From: Apostichopus parvimensis
Taxonomy: Eukaryota; Echinodermata; Holothuroidea; Aspidochirotida; Stichopodidae
DNA length: 62,817 nt
Assembly (NCBI GenBank): GCA_000934455.1
Contig: KN885337.1
Coordinates: forward strand, 79,099-141,915
Reading direction: 5' to 3'
Shown here piece by piece: positions 40,201 through 53,600 of the stretch. The notes under the pieces are model-generated. The model had not been told where the DNA came from. It did not search any database and saw only the letters and a list, made by a program, of their open reading frames with translations. Positions within the stretch are counted from its first letter, which is position 1. Each line of letters starts with the position of its first letter. A program made the position numbers and the translations under genes.

Positions 40201-41653
40201 TTACTCTCACCTCACCCATTCCAAAGGAAATAATATCAGTTCTAAGTGGAATTTCTTACTTCAATTTCAATTTCTTTATTCCAGTATAAATTCAAAATTT
40301 ATAAATAGGACACATAATAATGATACACAAAATATGTAAAATGTACAATCATGAAAGCATGAACAAATAAGAAATAAGATGGAGGATTAGAAACTTGAAA
40401 GATCAAAAGGATTATAACAGAGATTCTAAGAACCCATTTAGAATATAAATGGCTGCTCTGTAGATAAATGAGTTCTTAAAAGCATAATTCTTACTTACTC
40501 TCTTAATTATGAACACAAATGAGTAGTTTAATCACAGGTATATCAAAAAAGAACTCTGAAAGTATCAAACACAGAATTGTGCAATTTGTTCTGAAACTGG
40601 ACCATAATTTGTAATTGCATGACCCTCTCTTGTAAGCAATAGAACATAACACTTCAATCAGATTGAATCAATCTGAAATTTTCTCCAGAGTCTGGATATA
40701 ATCCTGTCATCATACTGCTGATGGTTTTGGTAAACAGTGTCAGACTAGGAGGTCAGAGGTCATGTCAGGTCACATCTGACACCTTGTGTTAAGGCTCCCT
40801 CACCTCCTTTTCATCTACTTATTTTTTATTCTTGCGAAGAGATTTTTCTTATATCATCTTCAATCACAGAGTGTTTAAATGAAGCTTCCATTCATACAGA
40901 ATACATGTAACTTCTTTTTTTTTGGCATGGTTCAGGTTTCCAGTGCGTGGTGTAATCCAGCCTTTATCTGATTAGCATCCTTTTGATCTCAATTTTATTA
41001 CTTTGTTCATGTTTCAGCGAGCGGTCTAATGCGGCGTTCTTCCGAGGAACACACCTTTATTTTGAACCATATGCGGTCTACGTATGGTGTGAAGTACCAC
41101 ACCGTAGGCTGGATCAAAAACTGCCGAGAGCATCCCATAATACGGATGGCCGGAGCTACTCTACAAGAATCCCAGAAGTAAGTCATTAATTCCTTTAATT
41201 GTTTTATATAAACTTTAAACAATTGTTGGGAGTCCAAATTAGCTATAAAGGTCAACTTATGATCACTGTTACTTTAAGAATAAACTTGACAATAACTTTC
41301 TCTTTCATTTTCCCTTAGTTGGATGATATAACAAATGATCTAATTACACATTTATCAATCAGAATAATTCAGGAAGCTTGAACATTCAGGAGTGTAAATT
41401 TTGAAAACTCATTTTAATGTTGACATGCTTAAATATTTGTGACCTTGTCACAGAGAAGTTACTAAACCGTGGTGTAATCCAGCCTTTTATCCATCTTGTA
41501 TATATCAGGGTGTGTCTCTACCCGACAAGCCCTATAGGGTTTTTTAGTACACTTCCTTTCACAAGTTTTGATTCACATTTCCTTCTATGTTATATATCAT
41601 AATTATGTTGTGATGGAAAAAAAATAAATGAAATGAAATCACCACCACCACCT

Positions 41654-41684
<31 letters not shown>

Positions 41685-44600
41685 GACCCCACTGCATTGT
41701 AATCTGGTGTGTTAAAACTTGAACATATCTAGGTTAGCAAGATGTTGTTATCTGTTAACTATGACCCATATATCATGGACATTTTCTGATACATTATTTG
41801 ACTTGACTTCAAAAATATCTCTGTTGTCTCATCATTTACACTAACAGATTTTACATCAATGGAAAATATTTTTTTGAAATTGTTTTTCTATTTTAGGAAT
41901 TAAAATTAATAGTGTAATTTATAGCAAATTTCATATTTATGTTTAGAGAGGTAACGTCTTCTCTGAATGGATTTCTTTTACACTTTATATTTATCCATCA
42001 CTTTCTCCATGGAAGGTATCGCTAAACCTAAAAATATGAAAATGTTGGTCACATTAGTGAAGGTTTGTTACATTTTTTTCACCCCCCCCCATCTCTTCTG
42101 TTTTGCATTTCAGAAAGAGCATAAGTTCCTTATTTGTGAATTCAGCTGGTAGTTTACCAAACACTATGGTAGGTTCCGTGGCAGGCATCCAGGGCAGTGC
42201 TGCCCTCAAGAGAGCATCCAGTCTACGACGGGCTTGGACCAGCGGGACGGCGGCCATCAAAAGAAAGTCACTCTGTCTACAGATCAAATTCCAAGTGGTA
42301 GGTACCAGGGGAGTAGGAAGCTTCCAAAAAGTGGGGGGCGCAATATCAGAGGGGCACTTTCTCATTCCACAACCACCACTCGTTATGCTATAAACTGATA
42401 CACACCGGCCATATCACCCCTTAATATATATGATGTGTTAGAATGCTATCAATACTATTATGGTGCACGTGAATAATTCAAATAAAATATTAAAATTAAT
42501 AAAGGCTTGAGATATTCAAAAGACAGTTCTTCATCAAAGGGGCACATTTTATTTGCCAGTAGGGCACATTGCTATTTTGGAAAAAAGTGGGGGGCACTTT
42601 AATTCCCAGAAAATTGTCAACCAGGATATCACTCAGTTCTAGTATTAAATAGACACAAAGGTTGACATTTTCAGTGTTTCCTCTTTAAAACTATATATGT
42701 TGAAGTTAGAGGTTTGCCTTTGAAGAAGATCCTGCTAGGATCTCCAACTTTTTTACCAAATTTACCTACACAGGCTTTTTTGATAAATAGTTTGCTAACA
42801 GGTTCTTTCTCTCTTTAAAAATATAATTTTTATGAAGATCCTTATTATAATTATTTCTTTTAATCGCTGGAAGTGCCAGTCGGTACCGTGAATACTGTGT
42901 TATCAGGCAGTCAAACTCCATATTCATTCAATACAAGCCCTGAAAGTGGGCAGGGAAGGAAGGTCAAGACAAATTTGGTTTGTGTGTATGCAATTGTAAC
43001 TCTGAAACAGAGAGTGGACTCAGGATTTCATAAATTAATTTTTACCCAAAACATGACAATCTTTTTTCTCCAATAGGACGGTCTTATTGACTCTATACGC
43101 CGGACGAACCTCCATTTTGTCCACTGTATCACGCCGCACGCCCTAGCTGGTCTTAGCACCGGTACATTGGAGAGAGCCCAGAACCCTAGGAGCTATAGCG
43201 AGGACCTGATAGATGTCCCTCTCCTTAGGAAGCAAATCAAATCACTCGCCCTACTGGAGGCCTTGAGAATTCATAAGTTTGGTGAGCAAATTTTGGACGG
43301 TTTTTATTGAACCCTTATAAACATGTACACCCTCACTATACATTATGTCAGATTCATGAAGAAAACTGCTCATGTTACATCATGGAAACCACAATGCATT
43401 TTTGCATTCTGGTTATTGTTTCCACTTAAGATTGTGATATAAGTAAATTCAGAAAACACTTGACAGAATGGATATATGAAAAACACTTTTTGTTTATAGT
43501 TTTGTTTTACCAGCTGAATCTAGTGAATTTGATACCAAAAACAACATACAAATTTAAGTAAAATAAAATTGTTTAATCTGCTACCAGATATTGCTACGAA
43601 AATATGTTTTTTTACCTCATGAAATTTGATAAGATAAGTTGTGGGCTAGTCAAAGTTGTGGTAAGCGAATGTTATTGTGATGATAATGTTTCTTTCTTTT
43701 TTTTACATCCATAGGTTTTCCAGAGAGCATACTGTTCACAGAATTTAAGAATCGTTTTGGAGTGATCGCTCCAGCAGAGAGCAACCTAGAGAATGAGGAG
43801 AATGAACAAAAGGTACCTACATTAAATCTGTCTCTTTGCTATACCTTGAGGTACCATGAGGTGCATTGACTGAACCAGTTACATCCTTTGATTAATCTTT
43901 AACAAGAGGCACCTACCTTTAATTAAATATCCTTGGTCTACCTTGAGGTAATTTGGGGTACCTCCAGATAGACACCTTGAGTAATCCTGAAGTCATGGCC
44001 TCACTATCAAACACTGTAAGGCATATCTAGATACCATGAGGTGCCCTGTGGTACAGTGACCAATCAGAAGTCACTAACCTTGAAGCTTTTACGATATTAT
44101 AAGGCATCTTAATTTGAGTGAATTGAGATAACTTTGAGTGAGATGCCTGGAGGTTCAGTGACTAAATTGGACTCTCTAACATTGAAGCCACTGCCCTACC
44201 ATAAGGCACTGTAAGTCACATTAAGATAACCTGAGGTGCCTTGAGGTATAGTGACTACACCAGGCTCACATTGACTTACAGTGAGGCCAATGCCCTACCA
44301 TAAGGCACTGCAAGACACATGTAGATACCCTGATAGTGACTACACTAGACTCACGTTGACTAACATTGAAGCGGTTGTCGTATCATAAGGTTCTGTAAGT
44401 CACATTTAGTTACCCTTAGGTGCCATGATGATTAGTGACTACACCAGACTCATGTTGACTAACATTGAAGCAGTTGTCTTATCACAATGTGTTGTAAGTC
44501 ACATTTAGATACCCTGAGGTGCCTTGAGGTATAGTGACTAAATTGTATACCCATTGACTAACATTGAAAGCCATTGTTCTACCGTAAGTTACTGTAAGTC

Positions 44601-47600
44601 ACATTTAGATACCTTGAGGTGCTATGAGGTATAACGACTAGACTGGAGTCAATTTGACTAATCTTGAAGTCACCAGGTAATCTGAGGCACATTGAGGTAC
44701 ATTGAGGTACATTGAGGTACTGTGACTTCCCATGAGGTACTAATGATTAGTTTGAAATCCCTGCCTCACCAAGAGACACAATGATTCATCCAGACACATT
44801 TTGATATTTTTTGTCATTTAGTAGTAATTATATTTTTTGTTTTTCTTACAAACAACAGGTAGTTGAAGAGTTGTTAACACACATGGATGTAGATGGAACC
44901 TCCTATAGGATTGGACTCAGCCAGGTAAGTTTGTCTTTTTAATGGCATATTTTTAGTCCAGATTGGGTTTGAAACTAAAACTTGCATGAGGGTGTCTAAT
45001 TTTATGTGTGTAGAGAACAAGAAGGTTTGCCATCAAGGAAAACATTTTGGGGAAACAAAACATTCCATGGTTACTGTTGGTTGAACTTGCTGAACTTTAA
45101 AGCTCCATCCTGTTGCGGTAGTGGATTGACAGAAATCCTTTATGTTTGCAAACTCTTGAGCTTGACTTTTCAAATTTCATTTGAAGTAATGAAGGAAAAT
45201 GGTGTGAAGTTTGAAGAAGAAGAAGAAAAAGAAGAAAAAAAATTTGCTTCGTGTGTATGTTGAATATTTATATGAAAAATGTTTGAAGTACAAAGTTTCC
45301 TGAATGGAAAAGGAAAGATTAATTTTATTCTTTAATGTTATTATTTTCTTTGATGAGGAATTGAAAGGGTTGTCATAGATGGGTCAATACAATGTCATCA
45401 TTGAAAGAAGCAAGGGTAGACGTTGCTGCTCAATAAAACCTTGTTCATTACATTTGACTTCCATTTCGATGTACCTCTCCAAAAGCTGCTAGGACTATTG
45501 TAAATCTACGCTCACAGTCGATGAATGTGTTACAATAAAATGGTCATCAGATTGACCTTAGGTTCTATTGAAGCGTGATTCGCAGTGGAGTAACAAGATC
45601 AGCACTGGATGCACACAAACCTATACTTAGTAATAGTAAACGTGTTATGATTTTTACATTACTGCAAAAAGCATAATCCTACCTTATCATCATAAAATGG
45701 GAAAGATTTATTCAATTATTTGTCAATGCTGAAAACTAAACTACCCCAGTTCTTCCTGTTGGTGCAGCAATTATAAAAAAAACCTTTTGGTTTTGGAAGA
45801 GGTCAAAGGTGACTTTAGTTTCCTTTACTAAAGTAAATTAAATCTAGCTGAAAGATCACCCACTCAGGCAAATAGTTTCAAAACACAGTACCTTCCATTT
45901 ATTTGCTCTGTCCTGCTGTAGTGTTGTTGGAGTAGAGTGTACCGTGTCGTAGATATCAAATTTTAAGCTGATGGCTTAAAGTCTGTCATAGTTTTGTCGA
46001 TGAGGATTGGCAACTTTGTAATTCATATTAACAAATAATTTTTTAATTTTATCAACACCCTCGTATATTAGTTCCATTTCCTTCCTGCTAATACAAAGTA
46101 AACATGCTGTCTTACTTGGAAATCTTGAAGGAATGATTACAAACGTTTGTTTGTGTATCTTAGGGTTTTTAATCGGGTTTGTACGTAACTGTTGATAATA
46201 GTGGTTGTAAGAGGATATTTAGGTCAATGTGTTGTTCCTCGCAAAAGTGTTATTAGTTTACACCACGTTTGTTTACCTGTCAATGTTTTTTCTGCACTTG
46301 GAATGTCATCAAACTGCAACTATTTTTGTAGAAATATTATTTTCCTCCATTTGATAAATTATTCGAAATATTATAAAGCAAACAAAGATATTTTCATATC
46401 AATTGCCTTGATGACATCACTCACTCTACTGTTGCCAGATGCTTTTACAAATTTACAAAAGTAATGTTTTTTGCCCCGTTGTAGGAGCATTAAAGTAATG
46501 CTCAGTATGTAATTTACAAGAAAATTCTGTATTATGTTTAGAAAAGTATAATAGTAAATATATCACCAAATGTAACCAAAAACAACAAAATAACAACCCT
46601 GATAACTTTGTGATACAAAATGCTCTAAGGATGTGGGTTTGACCTTAGAATGGAGCAAATTTTCAGCAATTTTGTCAAGCAATCAGCTTCGGAAATCCTT
46701 TTAAACAAACCTAAATTAAACCAGTAGTTATGACATGTAGTAGCAACAGTACTAACAAATATTCATTTATTTGTAGAGAGTCACCATTAACATTAAAAAC
46801 AGAAATGAGCAAGCAAACAAAGAATCACAGAAAAATAGCTAAATAAATGTGAAAAACGAAATTGGTATTAAGGGGAAACCTGTCATAAGTTTGAGAAAAT
46901 AGGTTAAACCTTTTTTCCATTTAGGTTTGGTCTTCACTATTAATACAATGAAAGTTCATATTCTTTTTTGGAAGGAAAAAACAGATTAGAACTAGGTAAC
47001 TTGATATCCTGCCGAAAATGAAGTTTTCATATCATTTATAATATGAACTTACCTTTTCTGCAATAGATCATAGATTTATTGAATTCTTGTTTGTGTGATA
47101 GTGAAAGAAAGTGATTGAGAGGAAATATGGAAGACTTTGACTAACTTAAATGGAACACAAACAACCATCATTTTTAGCTTCTATGACAGAGATCTTTGTG
47201 AGGAACAAATCTCCCAAACGAGCCGAGAAAATTCCTTTTTCCTTCGGGAGACCGAGTCCCAGTTTAATAGTCATGTCTGGGAGCTGTCATTCTGTGGTGT
47301 CATAGGACCATTTGGATTTGAAAACTTTTACATTCTTTTTTGTATAAGATTTGGAGTTTCTTTTTCATATATTTTAAGGTAAAAGTGTCAACTGTGTGGA
47401 CATTGAATCCCCTGCCATCATGAAATTAATTTTAAAATCTTCAATATTTTAGATTTAGCATTTGCAAAGCCAATATCTCCATTGCAGAAAATCAAAATTG
47501 TTATAGATAAGAAGACAATAAGAAGCACACACATGTGGCTCAATGATGTCATAGTTTATACTTGATCAAGTCTTCCACCTTGTGTAGGGAGAAACATTAA

Positions 47601-50600
47601 TTCTTTGATACCTCCCAGTTGGGAAAAAGATTTTTCTTAGCTGTCGTTGGGAAGTCGTTCACGACAGTTATCTCTATCAGGCAACCAGGAATGATGGTAG
47701 GGTCTGTGTGTCCTTGTAAGCTGAGGACATCAGCACTGGTTCTGACAAAGGAATTGTTAATTAAAGCAGAGTCGTTAATCCAAGTCCATGATTTCACATC
47801 ACCATTTTCATGTTTGGGAAATCACAGGAGGGCAGTTTGAACGCTTTAGTTCAGTGTTCGAGGATATTTGTATCTAAAGGGTTTGAAGTTTTGTACGGAG
47901 AGATTTTACCGATGAATGATCTATTTCGTTGCAAAGTTTAAGAGATTAATAGTAGCTGAGCTGTTGAATTTAAAAAAAAAATGTATTTCATTCAGGATTT
48001 CACATCACCATATTATGCCTAGTATGAAATGGGTCAATGAGCAAAAGTCTGTGTGGATAAAACAATCAAGCAAATAAACATATATAAATATAATTATATT
48101 CAATATTTGTTGATAAAAGCTGTACTCTGTTGTGTAGATATACTTTATAGAAAATACTAAAAGGTAAATCAAAAACAGTGAAAATAAGTAATAAACACAG
48201 CATTTTCCATTCTCATGTATTTCTCAAGTAGTTCTTAGAAAAGAGAGATCATAATGTGGTCATTTTCATATATGTTTAAAGCCAAAACTTCTCCTCGTGC
48301 CCTGAAATATTCCATTTTTGGATTTGTTCAGGATAAATCTCAGTCTGATATTGGTCTGTGTTGTATTTCTATACCATATTTTAATTAGTTTAGAAATGAC
48401 ATTTGAATATTAAAGACTCATCAGTTATAAATGGTTGGACTGCTTGATAGCAGTCTAACCAGCAGTGGTATCGGGGTCTGTTCCTATCACGGTCTGTTTC
48501 TCAGATGCAGCAAACGTATGATCAATAAAAAAAACTAGCATTTTATGGCCTCGAATGAAATGTTTACGCTACATTACAAATTTTTCAAGGATAAGTGGTC
48601 TTGAATGTCCTCCAATGAAGTTAATAAAACACATTTTGGTTGCATGAGTAGACGTCATTAATCAATGTATTAACATTAAGTGTCTGCCTTGAAGCAGTGA
48701 CATCAATCATCATCAATTGAGCCTTAAATTTATAGGCATTGAAGACTGCGTGCGGCCATCTGAAAAAGCTCAATTTCCGTTGCTTGCAAGTGACGTTTTG
48801 TTTGTGTCGCTACAAAATGCAGACAGTAATGAAACGTGATACCCTGTTATCTTTAGCTGGACCTGAGATGTCCATCCCTGTATCGTCTATACACTGTGCT
48901 GTGGGTGTAGACCGCAGCTGTATGTACTGGCTGTACACTAGTGTCTAATTACCGACGGTAGCAAGCTGTGTGTGTATTTTCTGGGATCGATGGTGGTTTC
49001 TTACACTTCTGTTTCACCTTATTCGAAACTAGGTCAGATTACCGGCATGAGATGTTTCTTTTTGCGCGAGTCTTCACACCTTTTGAAGGAGCATACCAGA
49101 GATTTATTTGCACATGTTAAGGCTGAACATCTTGAATAATAATCTGAATAATTTATAGAAACATTACTAAATCTTAAATTTGTCTTCTGATGTTTGACAA
49201 ACTGAAATTGTCCTTAAAGCCATCTGGTTATCACACCCCCCCTCCCTTTCCCTTCCACCCTACTTAATATCCCATTCTCTTTAATACATATAAACTGTAT
49301 GTAAAGATTTTTTTCATGATCATTCTGAATTACTCTCATTGCTCTTGGATAAAGGAGTTGGAACAAATGGAATATTTTAGATTCTCAGCAACTCATGAAC
49401 CATGCATAGGCCCTACCCTTGATTCTTGTGGCATCTTACTTGGCTAATAAAGCACAGATTATTAATTGACTGAGATTTTTCAGTGTTACTTGAACCAACC
49501 CAGGGAATAATGTATCCAATATCGCAAAGTAAAAATGAAACGTAAAATGGTAATTAAAAGTTCAAGAAAGAGAGAATGAAAAACAAGTCCCAAGATACAT
49601 AGCAGTTTTTGAATTCAGGAATCATAGTATTTTATAAGAGACAAACTTCAGAACCTTGCATAGCTGCTACACAGTATTTGAGCACTATTCAAATTATTAC
49701 CTGCTACCAATAAAAAATCTGGGTGTACATACAAGATAAATAATGAAAAGGTTAAAAGAGTCAAGTGAAAAATAAACAGCTTGACATTAAATTTGTCTGA
49801 CCCATGCACAGTTGTACATGTTATTGTATTTAACCAATTTTGCAACTGTCTAGTATGGAGCAATGAAATAATTGTGACCACAAAGAATAGATTCAGGGAA
49901 ATTATAGGTATAAATATTATAAAATAGTACAGAATGTTGGTTAAAGGATACATTCATCATTCTTTCTCCCTTCCCCTCAACTTTTGCCCCAGTGTTCGGC
50001 CTCATATGTCAGTGATGTACACTTTCCATACAGTAGGTCTTTAAGTAGCCTAGCCATTCACACACAGTGCTGTACTCAAATGATGGCACCTATCCAGGTC
50101 ATACAACTAGTGTTGATATCAGTAATTTCCAGCTATGAACATTATGGAACATCCTTATTGAACATGATTTCCCATCCTTCTCTCGCACTCCTCTCATCCC
50201 TCCCTCCCTCCCTCCCCACCCTCAATCTCCTTCTCTCACATATATATACATCCTCCACAGGTATACCATTCTCCATTAACTACACAGTAATTCTCTCTCT
50301 CTTTCCCCCCACACCCCCTCCCCACCCTCAATCTCTTTCTCCCACATAAACATCCTCCACAGGTATACCATTCTCCATCCAACTACACAGTAATTCTCTC
50401 TCACTCTTCCCCCCCCCCCTCTCCCCACACTCAATCTCTCTCTCCCACATATATATACATCCTCCACAGGTATACCATTCTTTATTCAGCTATACAGTAA
50501 TTCTCTCTCACTCTTTTCACCCCCTCCCACTCCCCACCCTCAATCTCCTTCTCTCACGTATATATACATCCTCCACAGGTATACCATTCTCCGTTCAACT

Positions 50601-53600
50601 ACACAGTAATTCTCTCTCACTCATTTACCCCCTCTCCCTCCTCCCCACCCTCAATCTCCTTCTCTCACGTATATATACATCCTCCACAGGTATACCATTC
50701 TCCGTTCAACTACACAGTAATTCTCTCTCACTCATTTACCCCCTCTCCCTCCTCCCCACCCTCAATCTCCTTCTCTCACATATATACATCCTCCACAGGT
50801 ATAGCATTCTTCGTTCAACTACACAGTAATTCTCTCTCACTCATTTACCCCCTCCCCACCCTCAATCTCCTTCTCTCACATATATATACATCCTCCACAG
50901 GTATAGCATTCTTTGTTCAACTACACAGTAATTCTCTCTCACTCATTTACCCCCTCCCCACCCTCAATCTCCTTCTCTCACATATATATACATCCTCCAC
51001 AGGTATACCATTCTCCGTTCAACTACACAGTAATTCTCTCTCACTCATTTACCCCCTCTCCCTCCTCCCCACCCTCAATCTCCTTCTCTCACGTATATAT
51101 ACATCCTCCACAGGTATACCATTCTCCGTTCAACTACACAGTAATTCTCTCTCACTCATTTACCCCCTCTCCCTCCTCCCCACCCTCAATCTCCTTCTCT
51201 CACATATATATACATCCTCCACAGGTATACCATTCTTTATTCAACTATACAGTAATTCCCTCTGACTCTTTTAACCCCCCTCCCCCTTCCCACCCTCAAT
51301 CTCTTTCCAACATATACATCCTCCACAGGTATACCATTCTCCATTAAACTGTACACAGTAATTCTCTCTCATCTCCTCCCATTGACTAACTGTAATCCAG
51401 CTAATAATAGTACAGTGCTGAGATCAATAATAGCCCGCTACTGGTGAACAATGCTTCAAGAATGCATCCATCATCCGCTACAATAAACTCCTTTGTTTGA
51501 CCAAGACATTGGTTTCAGGTTTACTCTGCCTGCCCTGGTCAAAAGGGGGTACAGCAGTGTATCTATGTCAACATGATCTTGTTGACTAGCTAGCAAACAT
51601 ACCCTTTTAGTATACAAGGCCTGTATATGTATATTAACAGACGGTTCCCACATGCTGTATCCCAGCTTTATTTGTGAGTGCCAATTTGCTTTATCAAAAA
51701 TCACTGCAGATAGTGTAACTCCACACTAGTTAGTTCACTTTGGATGTGTGTATATACTTTTGTCAAGTGAGGACCTGATAGAAGTGCAATAGTTTATAAC
51801 AGTATTTTTCCTTTTGGTGCATGTGGTGGACTCTGCCTTCTAAGTTCTTAAAGGAAGCTTAATTATCAATGTTATCAGTGGGTTTTGTGTGTAGACTGCC
51901 TTTGTTCTTCAATGGAGCTCCTAAAGAGAGTTCACAGAAATTTTGTATTTCAAATAGCTTTGGATAACTGTACTGATGTCAGAAGTAATCTCTGTCATAT
52001 TTGAATTTCGTGTCAGTTGGCATTCCAGGCTGGATGTGTAGTACGTCTTTGTATATATCGGAATCTAGAAGTCGAGGAAAAAATAATCTGCCTCTTTTGA
52101 AATTTCTTTAATTTGGATGATTTTTTGAAGTGTCTGCGATTTTATTTCTCTTTCTGCCTTCGTATACATCTGTTGGAAGCATATGAGCTCTGTTTCTGAA
52201 AATTATATGACTATGTTGCTATTCCATACCTACAGTATTTGTTTTGTTTAGTTTTAACTACTGTATTTTGTGTTGAGTTTACACCTTATCTCTCCCTAAT
52301 CGACCTGTTTTAGGTGTTTCTGTTTCAGCGTGTGAGAAATTTTTTGTATTGCTTAACATTTTAGGTTCTGTTTCACTTGTTGAGATGTGTGCGTGCATTT
52401 GTGTGTGTAAGTGTTTACAATCCGACATTAATTTCCACATCATTTGATCTTTACTATTGTCTCTGACGATGTGTAGGAATTCCTACTTTTTTGGATGTAT
52501 CGTACATGTGTTGAGTTGGTATGATTCCACCAGTGCACCTTGATTGTAGAATTGTTGGATGGGAGGGGGGAGATGGGAGGGGAAGATGGGAGGAGAAGAT
52601 GGGAGGGGAAGATGGGAGGGGAAGATGGGAGGGGAAGATGGGAGGGGATGGGGCTGGGGGGGGAGTGGGTGCAAGGATAGGAGAAGGAAAGAGAAAGGAA
52701 GGTGTATGAATGAAAGTTGACATATTTAACCAATGTAATGTCACACCAGTACCAAACCATATGGTCCAATTGCAATTGTTGGGCAAATTTTCTCGAAGAA
52801 AATGTAATAGTGTCTTGTTATTTACAGGGTGATTTCCATGGAAATCTCCAGCAGTCAGATTTGTACATCATGTCTGTGCTATGCATTTGTACCCTGACCA
52901 TCTTAACCTGGCTGTTACTACACAACATAGTTAGTATTGTATAGCCTAGATACCTCCATCGGGAGGGAAATTCACAAATGGTCTCATATCCTTTTCATTG
53001 GTTTTAACATCCTGATCAAGTTATTTATTGGGCTGGGTAGGACTGAATAGGAAACTAGTTTTTCCTCATGGTCTAACATTTTATGTGTCTGAATACATTG
53101 AACAAATGACTTTAGCACCTGATAAGAAATACCATTTTCTTTTCCTTTTGTTATCAATGGACATGTTGCATCTTGACATAGGTTTGGAGAACAAGGGGAA
53201 AAAATTGATGAATAGTATTAGTTTTGGGCCCCTCACAAATTTGCTATCTTCTGCATTTTGAAATGCGAAACAGTTCAGCGTGATCTAAGAACATCTGTAG
53301 CAGAGTTACTGTTGATTTTTGGTGCATTTATGTTACAGGAGAGATGCATGGCGTAACGACACAAAATTTGCAAGAAGAGTTAAAAATGGGACTTGCAAAT
53401 AATGAGTCTCCGATAAAAGTCTTAAGCTAAAATTAGATACACCGATACCATAGTTAACAAATGTACATGTATATTACAACTGCGTAAATTTTCAAGACCT
53501 TTCTGGATCAGACTATCCCTCCAGATAGGGATTGGCTGGCCTTCCATTTTGATATTTATGACCCCCCCCCCCCTTCGTACACTCCCTCCAACTTTGTTCC

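Noticed and set aside
47597-47840. Overlapping open frames of 66 and 73 codons on opposite strands
   Set aside because: The - strand product has protein-like composition, but it is short, matches nothing I recognise, and has no splice context. Not supported as a gene.
48739-48948. 69-codon open frame
   Set aside because: It lies in a dispersed repeat whose other copy (1-212) does not keep the frame.
52440-52786. Proline/serine-rich frames of about 110 codons on the - strand
   Set aside because: They are the reverse of a purine-only minisatellite; low complexity with no independent support.
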